Of a stretch of DNA of 5,287 bases, positions 1-5,287 are shown in pieces (the stretch's first letter is position 1; every line of letters begins with the position of its first letter). The translations under genes and the position numbers were made by a program. Origin of the DNA: Verrucomicrobiota bacterium (GTDB lineage Bacteria; Verrucomicrobiota; Kiritimatiellia; B70-G9); the NCBI GenBank assembly GCA_003641465.1, contig QNAJ01000121.1, positions 1-5,287 of the forward strand, given 5' to 3'. The notes beneath the pieces were generated by a model. That model was given only the letters and a program-made list of their open reading frames with translations, ran no database searches and was not told where the DNA came from.

Positions 1-881
1 CCCAAACGCAAACTTGACAGAAAGTCCAATGCCTCCTTGGTCGTGAGCAGCAGCGCATGGGATAATACACCATAGGCCCGCAGAATGTGATCGTGCAGAA
101 TCACGGGCTTTTTCTGCCACAGGCGCGCGCGCGCGTTCAACTCGTGCTCAACCACCTCCTGAACTATCTGCGCCAGGTTGGTTACGATTTCAGTCTCCCC
201 CTCTCCAAGGGTAACCTGGTTGGAAATCTGGAAAATGTTCCCCACCGCCTCACTCCCCTCGCCCAAGAGCCCGCGCACCGTCAGTCCGATCTTGGTAAGA
301 CCGCGTACGATCGGCTCCATCTCCTGGCTGAGTACAAGGCCGGGGAGGTGTAGCATCACACTGGTGCGCATTCCCGTACCCACATTACTGGGGCAGGCCG
401 TGAGGTACCCCAGTCTGCTCGAGAACGCATAAGAGACAGACGCCTCGATTCCATCGTCCAGCCGATTGGCAGCCTCCCACGCGGAGGTCAGATCCAGCCC
501 GGGAAGCACAACCTGCAGCCGGATGTGATCTTCCTCGTTGATCATGACCGAGAGCCGGCCGTCCGGCACCGCCACCAGACCACCTCCTTCGCCCGTATCC
601 ATAAGGTCCCGGCTGATCAGATGCCTCTCCAGCAAGAACAGCTTGTCGAGCGCCGACAGCTCTGTCATCTCAACCGCTATCGCCTTTTCCAGTTCGGGTA
701 AGCCCAGGAAGACTGTCTTCAGGTTGTCCCAGATCTCCTTCCTGTTTTCCGGCGTACACCGTTCCGGAAATGGATACGCGGCGAGATTACGAGCCAGCCT
801 GACCCGACTGGAAATCACCACATCCTGGGAGTCGGCGCGGGTAAGCCAGGAATGCCCATGCGCAAAAAAGCGATCCACCAC
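1..881 (-). CDS. mcsB: Protein-arginine kinase McsB (ATP:guanido phosphotransferase family), C-terminus cut by window edge
   Basis: McsB phosphorylates arginine side chains on proteins, using ATP. In Bacillus this marks proteins for ClpC-ClpP degradation and inactivates the repressor CtsR. Translating the minus strand from 881 to the left edge gives about 293 uninterrupted codons. Visible family motifs are SSRVRLARN (residues 24-32, nucleotide binding), NEEDHIR (115-121), CPSNVGTGMR (163-172, containing the conserved active-site Cys) and RGLLGEGSEAVGN (203-215, with the catalytic-loop Glu residues). Family members are about 350-360 residues, so roughly 60-70 are missing, including the region that carries the phosphoarginine-sensing site in Bacillus McsB. 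The start is uncertain. GTG 881 (or GTG 878), just past the mcsA stop at 886, puts 19 residues before DVVISSR, close to Bacillus McsB (22). An in-frame ATG at 926 would add a basic 15-residue leader overlapping mcsA. None of these starts has a good Shine-Dalgarno. All kinase motifs in view are intact, so I expect an active enzyme. Identity is very sure; the start is only moderately so. Confidence 0.95.
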   Translation of the reverse strand, partial: MVDRFFAHGHSWLTRADSQDVVISSRVRLARNLAAYPFPERCTPENRKEIWDNLKTVFLGLPELEKAIAVEMTELSALDKLFLLERHLISRDLMDTGEGGGLVAVPDGRLSVMINEEDHIRLQVVLPGLDLTSAWEAANRLDDGIEASVSYAFSSRLGYLTACPSNVGTGMRTSVMLHLPGLVLSQEMEPIVRGLTKIGLTVRGLLGEGSEAVGNIFQISNQVTLGEGETEIVTNLAQIVQEVVEHELNARARLWQKKPVILHDHILRAYGVLSHALLLTTKEALDFLSSLRL

Positions 882-885
882 GGAC

Positions 886-1392
886 TTACGCGGACGTCGT
901 GGACGCTTGTCCCTTTTCGTATTCATTGATCAGGTCGCGTAACCTGGCAGCCTCTTCGTAACGCTCTTCCGCCACGGCCTTCCTCAGCGCTTCCCGCAGA
1001 TCTTCGAGCGATGCCTGGCGCGGCAGAGCGCTTCGGCTGCGCCGTGGAATCTTGCCGACATGCCGGTCGTGCCTGTGCAGCGCCCGCACTAACTGCAGAA
1101 CCTCCTTTTCAAACGTTTCGTAACAGCGGGGACAACCGAGACGACCATTCTTCTTGAACGCCGAGGCGGAAAGGCCACAACGCGGACATTTGACCCGCTT
1201 GCCTTCCTTGCGCTCCGGGGAGCTGCTCACCCCCATCCCGAGCATCACGTCCGCCACCGAAACCGGCGATTCCAGATCCAGTCCCAGCTCGGCACAGCAT
1301 TCCTCGCAAAGGTGAAGCTTCCTGACTTTTCCGTCCTCCACCTGGTGAAGGTGAACCGTGGCTTCGTTCTTATGACACCTGTCACACAGCAT
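886..1392 (-). CDS. mcsA: McsA-like protein: zinc-finger CxxC pairs plus UvrB/UvrC (UVR) motif, activator of McsB
   Basis: McsA is the partner and activator of the arginine kinase McsB in cytoplasmic protein quality control. It binds metal through cysteine pairs. The 168-residue product shows CxxC pairs at C3/C6, C29/C32, C69/C72 and C87/C90, as expected for two zinc-binding units. Between them lies a VADVMLGMG stretch (about residues 46-54) typical of the family. A UVR motif occupies about residues 128-159 (ending AARLRDLINEYE), resembling the UvrB/UvrC interaction motif also present in ClpC. ATG 1392 is chosen because MLCDRC is the usual family N-terminus and GAGG lies 7 bases upstream. A TTG at 1410 would add six residues. 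Bacillus McsA is slightly longer (about 185). mcsB follows after only 4 bases and ilvE ends 29 bases upstream, so coupled expression is likely. No ctsR or clpC is adjacent here, so the link to Clp proteolysis is inferred from the family. Confidence 0.93.
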   Translation of the reverse strand: MLCDRCHKNEATVHLHQVEDGKVRKLHLCEECCAELGLDLESPVSVADVMLGMGVSSSPERKEGKRVKCPRCGLSASAFKKNGRLGCPRCYETFEKEVLQLVRALHRHDRHVGKIPRRSRSALPRQASLEDLREALRKAVAEERYEEAARLRDLINEYEKGQASTTSA

Positions 1393-1399
1393 GCGCCCG

Positions 1400-1403
1400 C
1401 CTC
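1400..1403 (-). promoter_or_regulatory. Shine-Dalgarno for mcsA (decides the start)
   Basis: GAGG on the minus strand, 7 bases before ATG 1392. It falls inside the six-codon extension that the alternative TTG start at 1410 would give, so it favours the internal ATG. Confidence 0.55.
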
Positions 1404-1421
1404 GCTTCAATGCCGTGCTGA

Positions 1422-2288
1422 CTAGATCGCTGTACCTGACCGCTGGACAAGCTGCCGGAATGCGGCCATCAGCGACCGAGTAACCGGTCCGGGTCTCCCT
1501 GACCCGATTGCGCGGCGGTCTACCTTGACAACTCCTATTATTTCGGCCGCCGTGCCCGTCAGGAAGACTTCATCCGCAGTATAGAGATCATACCGGGTCA
1601 GCACGTCTTCCCTTACATCATAGCCCATCTCGGCCGCCAGTTCCATGACCACCCCCCGCGTTATTCCCTCCAAGGCTCCGCACCAGGAAGGGGGTGTGAC
1701 AATCCGATTGCCCTTGACCACAAAGACGTTGTCTCCCGATGCCTCAGCAACAAATCCCTGTGCATTCAGCATGATACACTCCATCACCCCGGCATTCAGT
1801 GCCTCTATCTTAGCCAGAACGTTATTAAGGTAGTTCAGACTCTTGATGCGCGGATTGATGGCCTCCGGCAGATTGCGCAGGGTGCCAACCGTCACCAGTT
1901 CCAGCCCCTTCTCGTATAGCTCGGGCGGATAGAGCTGTATCTTGGAGGCAATGATGATAATCTGCGGATTCCGACACACAAACGGATTCAATCCCAGCGT
2001 CCCCACGCCACGCGTGACAATGGGACGGATATAGCCGTTGCGGATCCGATTGGCGCGACAGGTCCGAATTATGTCAGTCGCCATTCGTTCCTTGCTGATA
2101 GGGATCTCAAGAGCGATTGCCTGCGCCGAGGCATACAATCGGTCGATATGGCGCTCCAGCATGAATATCCGGCCATTATAGGCCCGAATTCCTTCGAAGA
2201 CCCCGTCTCCGTAGAGCAGGCCGTGGTCGAATACCGAAATCCGGGCTTCCGCCTTATCCACCAGTTTACCGTTTACGTAGACCTTCAT
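1422..2288 (-). CDS. ilvE: Branched-chain amino-acid aminotransferase (class IV PLP fold)
   Basis: This enzyme transfers the amino group between glutamate and the 2-keto acids of leucine, isoleucine and valine. It catalyses the last step of their synthesis or the first of their breakdown, in the cytoplasm. The 288-residue product (family about 290-310) begins with the conserved block FDHGLLYGDGVFEGIRAYNG (20-39). RGVGTLGLNP lies at 93-102. The PLP Schiff-base lysine is K149 in RIKSLNYLNN. The conserved Glu is E182 in EASGDNVF. The phosphate-binding segments are EGITRGVV (207-214) and TGTAAEIIGV (244-253). All key residues are present. D-amino-acid aminotransferase and aminodeoxychorismate lyase share the fold, but the IKSLNYLNNVLAKIEA segment is of the IlvE type. 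ATG 2288 is preferred; TTG 2294, two codons upstream, is about equally well served by a ribosome site. No other ilv or leu gene is in view, so its place between lolD and mcsA looks incidental. Confidence 0.93.
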   Translation of the reverse strand: MKVYVNGKLVDKAEARISVFDHGLLYGDGVFEGIRAYNGRIFMLERHIDRLYASAQAIALEIPISKERMATDIIRTCRANRIRNGYIRPIVTRGVGTLGLNPFVCRNPQIIIIASKIQLYPPELYEKGLELVTVGTLRNLPEAINPRIKSLNYLNNVLAKIEALNAGVMECIMLNAQGFVAEASGDNVFVVKGNRIVTPPSWCGALEGITRGVVMELAAEMGYDVREDVLTRYDLYTADEVFLTGTAAEIIGVVKVDRRAIGSGRPGPVTRSLMAAFRQLVQRSGTAI

Positions 2289-2355
2289 CTCCAACTCCCT
2301 CTCCTAGCCTGTGTGGTCAACTCCCACCTCAGCCTCTCTGCCGTGCCGATTCTTG
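2289..2355. other. lolD-ilvE intergenic gap, the longest non-coding stretch in the window
   Basis: These 67 bases hold the ilvE ribosome-binding region and otherwise nothing I can support. On the minus strand a TTGACC at 2320-2315 resembles a -35 box, but no acceptable -10 follows at normal spacing. The 8-base word GGGAGTTG occurs twice, 26 bases apart (2325-2318 and 2299-2292). I see no stem-loop or T-run to act as a terminator, so read-through from lolD into ilvE is likely. Confidence 0.5.
2295..2305 (-). promoter_or_regulatory. Tandem Shine-Dalgarno before ilvE
   Basis: The minus strand reads AGGAGAGGGAG. The downstream GGGAG (2299-2295) sits 6 bases before ATG 2288. The upstream AGGAG (2305-2301) sits 6 bases before TTG 2294. 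This is the strongest ribosome-binding sequence I see in the window and it supports either start. Confidence 0.65.
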
Positions 2356-3084
2356 TCACGAAGGGCCCTGCTCCGCAGTCAGGCGCCCATCATGAATACG
2401 TACCACTCGCGCACACCGTTCTACCACATTCCGGTCATGCGAAACCAGAACCAGGGTATGACTTCCGTCACGGACAATGCTGAAGAGGCAGTCGAGAACC
2501 TGTTTCCCTGTTTCACTGTCAAGATTCCCGGTAGGCTCGTCCGCGAAAACCACCTCCGGATTGTTCATCAATGCCCGCGCAAGAGCTGCCCGCTGCTGCT
2601 CCCCACCGGAAAGTTCCGCCGGGCGGTGATCGATTCGGTGTGCCAGTCCGACTTTCTCCAACAAATCTTGTGCTCTGCGACGTATGACCCCGGTCGAACG
2701 TACCGCTCCCCGCCGTACCATTGCGGGCAACATGACGTTCTCCAGCAGCGAAAGTTCCGGCAGCAAATAGTAGGCCTGGAATACGAAACCCATGAAGCTG
2801 CCGCGCAGCTGCGTTCTCTCGCGGTTGCTCATTTCAGAATATGCCCGCCCGCGGAAAAAAACATCCCCCCGAGTCGCAGGTTCCAGGGCCCCGAGAACGT
2901 TGATTAACGTGGTCTTTCCAGCCCCGCTTGCACCTACTATACCCAGTGTTTCTCCTGCCCGTACCTGCAAAGATATCCCGCGCAGCACCTCAATTTCCGA
3001 CCCACCGACCCTGAATGTCTTATAAACGTCACAGGCCTGGATAACAATTTCGCTCCCCCGCTCTGACTGCCGATGGTCATTCAT
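2356..3084 (-). CDS. lolD: LolD-type ABC transporter ATP-binding protein (lipoprotein release)
   Basis: This is the cytoplasmic ATPase that powers extraction of outer-membrane lipoproteins from the inner membrane by the LolCDE or LolDF complex. The 242-residue product has a complete ABC domain: Walker A GASGAGKT (51-58), Q-loop Q103 in FVFQAYYLLPELSLLENVMLP, signature LSGGEQQR (158-165), Walker B VVFADEP (178-184), D-loop NLD (187-189) and switch His H216 in VSHD. The sequence after the Q-loop is characteristic of LolD within the MacB/LolD/FtsE group. The adjoining permease, whose end it overlaps by 8 bases, supports LolD over MacB. ATG 3084 is chosen because GTG 3120 would extend the overlap to 44 bases and add a non-conserved leader. 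The overlap ATGAATGA suggests translational coupling with the permease. LolD proteins are usually about 220-235 residues, so this one carries only a slightly long N-terminus. Confidence 0.94.
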   Translation of the reverse strand: MNDHRQSERGSEIVIQACDVYKTFRVGGSEIEVLRGISLQVRAGETLGIVGASGAGKTTLINVLGALEPATRGDVFFRGRAYSEMSNRERTQLRGSFMGFVFQAYYLLPELSLLENVMLPAMVRRGAVRSTGVIRRRAQDLLEKVGLAHRIDHRPAELSGGEQQRAALARALMNNPEVVFADEPTGNLDSETGKQVLDCLFSIVRDGSHTLVLVSHDRNVVERCARVVRIHDGRLTAEQGPS

Positions 3085-4306
3085 AGCGCAACGCTCTCGC
3101 TGGATCCTGGCGGGCGGCACGGTAGGCCGGAATTACGCCGGCCAGCGTGCAGATCACCAGAACTGCTACGATCACTGTGACCAAGTCCTCCAATGAAGTG
3201 CGGGCGGGGATCTCGCTGAGGCGGTACAGCTCTTTGGGAAACAGGTCCAGCCCGAGACGAGCAGACAGAAACCGCAGAATCTCATTGCGATAGTCAAGTG
3301 CCATCAGACCGAGAGCCAGTCCGAGCCCGGTCCCGATCACACCGGAAATCCAGCCCTGCCACAGAAAAATCCTCATGATCGTTCCCGAAGGAAAGCCCAG
3401 CGCCTTCATCAGACCGATCTCCCGCGTTTTCTGCACCGCCAGCGTTATCAGCGTGTTAGTAATCCCGAACGCCGCCACAACGGTAATAAATATGAGCAGG
3501 AAGAACATCATGTTCTTTTCAACCCGGAGCGCGGCGAACAGTTGACGATTGAGCTGCATCCACGTCATTACGCGGTAACCGGGCCCTATGGTTTGCGCGA
3601 TATTCTGCGCAACTTCTGCCGCCTGGAATGGGTCCGCAGTCATCACCTGCAGCCCGTGCACGCCTTCCTCCAGGCCATAGAGGTCACGGGCCGCTTCCAG
3701 TGAGCTCAGCACGTAACCCATATCAAAATCCCACATCCCCACTTCAAAGATTCCCCTGACGATCATTTCCTCGGGCAACCGTATTTCTTCTTCCGAGATA
3801 AAGCCCGCCGGTGAATACACCAGCACCCGCGAGCCCACTCTGAGCCTCAGTTCCCGTGCCAGATCCGCCCCCACCACCAATGCTGTGCCGGTCACATCGA
3901 AATGGCCCGCGATGATACTTCGCGGGATCTGGCTCACCCGGCTCTCCCTGCACGGATCTACCCCACGCAACATCGGTGTATACACGCTGTCATTATGCTG
4001 CAGGAAAACCAGTCCCTGAACAAATGGGGCGGCGGCCTTGACTCCCTCCACCCGCTCAACTTCAGCAATCAGCCGGTCAATGTCGTAGATCACCCCGCGG
4101 CTGCCGGTAACCATCACATGAGCATTGAACCCTAGAATCTTCTCGCGCCACATATCATCGAACCCGCTCATTACCGAAAGAACCACCACCAGGACGGCGA
4201 CACCCAATGTCACACCGAGTACAGAAATCACCGTAACTGCGGAAATGAATGTCCGCCGTGGGCGCAGGTAACGCAGGGCCAGAAATAATGACACCGGAAG
4301 CTTCAT
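3077..4306 (-). CDS. LolC/LolE-family lipoprotein-releasing ABC permease
   Basis: This inner-membrane subunit binds mature lipoproteins in the outer leaflet and, with LolD, hands them to the periplasmic carrier LolA. The 409-residue product (family about 400-415) has the LolC/E layout. A short cytoplasmic start containing ALRYLRPRR is followed by TM1 (about 22-47). A large periplasmic MacB-like domain (about 48-262) comes next, then TM2 (266-290), TM3 (312-336) and TM4 (373-395), and the protein ends IPAYRAARQDPARALRYE. Further hallmarks are LNRQLFAALRVEKNMMF (252-268) before TM2 and QKTREIGLMKALG (292-304), the loop that contacts the ATPase. ATG 4306 gives the family N-terminus MKLPVSLFLALRYL and lies 31 bases after the lysS stop. 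An upstream GTG at 4348 would overlap lysS and add a glycine-rich leader with no family match. The ribosome site is weak (AGAAGAG). Only one permease gene is present, so LolC, LolE and LolF cannot be told apart and I give no symbol. Confidence 0.93.
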   Translation of the reverse strand: MKLPVSLFLALRYLRPRRTFISAVTVISVLGVTLGVAVLVVVLSVMSGFDDMWREKILGFNAHVMVTGSRGVIYDIDRLIAEVERVEGVKAAAPFVQGLVFLQHNDSVYTPMLRGVDPCRESRVSQIPRSIIAGHFDVTGTALVVGADLARELRLRVGSRVLVYSPAGFISEEEIRLPEEMIVRGIFEVGMWDFDMGYVLSSLEAARDLYGLEEGVHGLQVMTADPFQAAEVAQNIAQTIGPGYRVMTWMQLNRQLFAALRVEKNMMFFLLIFITVVAAFGITNTLITLAVQKTREIGLMKALGFPSGTIMRIFLWQGWISGVIGTGLGLALGLMALDYRNEILRFLSARLGLDLFPKELYRLSEIPARTSLEDLVTVIVAVLVICTLAGVIPAYRAARQDPARALRYE

Positions 4307-4337
4307 TTCTCTTCTACCGGCCTGCGAACCACCACCT

Positions 4338-5287
4338 TCACCGATCACTTCCGGGCCGCAACAAGGGAAACAGAATCACCTCACGAATCGAGTCGGCGCC
4401 GGTGAGTACCATTGTCAGCCGGTCAATTCCAATCCCCATGCCGCCGGCCGGCGGCATACCATGCTCAAGGGCATTCAGAAAGTCCTCGTCAATACGCGAG
4501 GTATCCCCCCCGCATTGTTGCTCGAAGCGTCGGCGCTGCTCCAGCGGATCGTTGAGCTCGCTGTAGGCGGGGGCAATCTCCATCCCTCCAATTACCAACT
4601 CAAAGACGTCCGCCGTATCCGGGTCGTCCGCACTCCGCTTCGCCAGCGGAACCAGCTCGGCGGGCAATGCCGTAACAAATGTGGGCCGGGTAAGCTTCCT
4701 TTCTACCAGCTTCTCAAATATCTCCTGGGTGATCTCACTCTTACTCCATTCGGCCGCCACCCTCAGCCCCAGCGATTCCGCCCGGCTCCGTGACTCTTCA
4801 TCGGAGAGAGCAAACCAGTCGTCACCGGCGACCCGCAATACCAGTTCACGATAGGGTATCTCCGGCCATGGGGGGCTCAGGTCAAGAACCTCGCCATCAT
4901 GCAGCCGCACCTTCGGTTCCCCGTACAATTCCCGCGCGCACTCGGTGACTATCATCTGCGCCAGCACCTTCATGCGGTTCACATCCGCATAAGCCTCATA
5001 GAGCTCCAGCATAGTGAATTCCGGATTGTGCTGGCGCGAGATCCCCTCATTGCGGAAGTTGCGGCTCAGCTCGTAGACCCGGTCAAATCCAGCAACCAGC
5101 AACCGCTTGAGATACAGCTCCGGCGCAATCCGCAGAAACAAATCCCGTCCCAGTGCATCGCAATGGGTCCGGAAAGGCTTGGCCGCTGCGCCGCCCGCCA
5201 TCGGCTGCAGAACGGGTGTTTCCACTTCCTGATAGCCTTCTGAGTCAAGCAGCTGCCTGACACGACGCAAAATCCGGCTGCGGGCAG
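4338..5287 (-). CDS. lysS: Lysyl-tRNA synthetase, class II, N-terminus cut by window edge
   Basis: LysRS charges tRNA-Lys with lysine using ATP, in the cytoplasm. The frame is open to the right edge: in-frame codons ARSRI precede the internal TTG at 5270, matching the family's RS-x-I helix, so that TTG is not the start. About 315 residues of a usual 490-510 are visible, nearly the whole catalytic domain; the N-terminal OB-fold anticodon-binding domain is outside. Motifs seen are EVETPVLQPMAGGAAAKPF (about 5228-5172), motif 2 with RNFRNEGISRQHNPEFTMLE (about 5063-5004), GGMEIAPAYSELNDP before the C-terminal block, and motif 3 GMGIGIDRL (about 4442-4416) ending in the helix VILFPLLRP. All ATP- and lysine-site motifs look intact. 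One variable segment reads FVTALPAELVPLAK, where many bacterial LysRS have an acidic-aromatic pair before the Pro and SPLA after it. The sequence resembles lysS, not the related epmA/genX, because it needs the missing N-terminal domain and keeps the full middle insertion. Confidence 0.96.
   Translation of the reverse strand, partial: ARSRILRRVRQLLDSEGYQEVETPVLQPMAGGAAAKPFRTHCDALGRDLFLRIAPELYLKRLLVAGFDRVYELSRNFRNEGISRQHNPEFTMLELYEAYADVNRMKVLAQMIVTECARELYGEPKVRLHDGEVLDLSPPWPEIPYRELVLRVAGDDWFALSDEESRSRAESLGLRVAAEWSKSEITQEIFEKLVERKLTRPTFVTALPAELVPLAKRSADDPDTADVFELVIGGMEIAPAYSELNDPLEQRRRFEQQCGGDTSRIDEDFLNALEHGMPPAGGMGIGIDRLTMVLTGADSIREVILFPLLRPGSDR

Noticed and set aside
123..135. Thirteen-base alternating GC run
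   Set aside because: It encodes Asn-Ala-Arg-Ala-Arg in frame within mcsB in a GC-rich gene. It is too short to argue for Z-DNA or phase variation.
87..942. Three plus-strand open frames (87-353, 178-432, 538-942)
   Set aside because: They lie opposite the mcsB frame and the end of mcsA, whose minus-strand translation matches those families motif by motif. The plus-strand products show no recognisable domain.
2315..2320. TTGACC on the minus strand as a possible -35 box for ilvE
   Set aside because: No TATAAT-like hexamer at 16-18 bases downstream; that position overlaps the Shine-Dalgarno run.
2292..2325. Direct repeat of the 8-base word CAACTCCC (plus strand), copies 26 bases apart before ilvE
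   Set aside because: Short purine-rich words recur around ribosome sites by chance. There is no dyad symmetry or third copy to suggest an operator.
2311..2907. 198-codon plus-strand open frame opposite lolD, and a shorter one from 2148
   Set aside because: Antisense shadows of lolD and ilvE. The product is low in recognisable structure, while the minus strand carries every ABC motif.
4249..5243. Plus-strand open frames opposite lysS (4249-4566, 4461-4793, 4899-5243)
   Set aside because: Shadows of a fully conserved LysRS catalytic domain; no family resemblance and no ribosome site worth noting.

Overview
The window is a compact block of housekeeping genes, all on the minus strand, read from the right edge to the left: lysS (partial) - lolC/E - lolD - ilvE - mcsA - mcsB (partial). 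Nothing convincing is encoded on the plus strand. The largest gap is 67 bp, two junctions overlap or nearly touch, and no terminator hairpin or promoter is evident between genes. The six genes therefore look like one transcription unit, or a stretch of one, whose promoter and terminator lie outside the window.

Region by region (minus strand): 5287-4338 holds the class II catalytic domain of lysyl-tRNA synthetase; its anticodon-binding domain lies beyond the right edge. 4306-3077 is a LolC/LolE-type permease and 3084-2356 its LolD-type ATPase. These two overlap by 8 bp and together would form a lipoprotein-release ABC transporter in the inner membrane. 2288-1422 is a branched-chain amino-acid aminotransferase. 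1392-886 is an McsA-like protein with four CxxC pairs and a C-terminal UVR motif. From about 881 to the left edge runs an McsB protein-arginine kinase. It has no stop inside the window, but the open frame and motifs are unmistakable.

Organism: the Lol transporter implies a diderm with outer-membrane lipoproteins, while McsA-McsB is best known from Firmicutes and also occurs in some diderms, including members of the PVC group. The combination, a moderately GC-rich composition and the wording of some LysRS motifs suggest a PVC-superphylum bacterium (for example Kiritimatiellota, Lentisphaerota or Verrucomicrobiota) or a deltaproteobacterial-type lineage. This is inference from remembered family patterns, not a database result.

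Functionally the genes share no single pathway: translation, envelope lipoprotein trafficking, branched-chain amino-acid metabolism and protein quality control are strung together. Within the block, lolC/E-lolD and mcsA-mcsB are clear functional pairs. I found no mobile element, CRISPR array, RNA gene or undescribed system. The points worth a second look are the mcsAB pair in a Lol-bearing diderm, the single-permease Lol module, and several ambiguous start sites.
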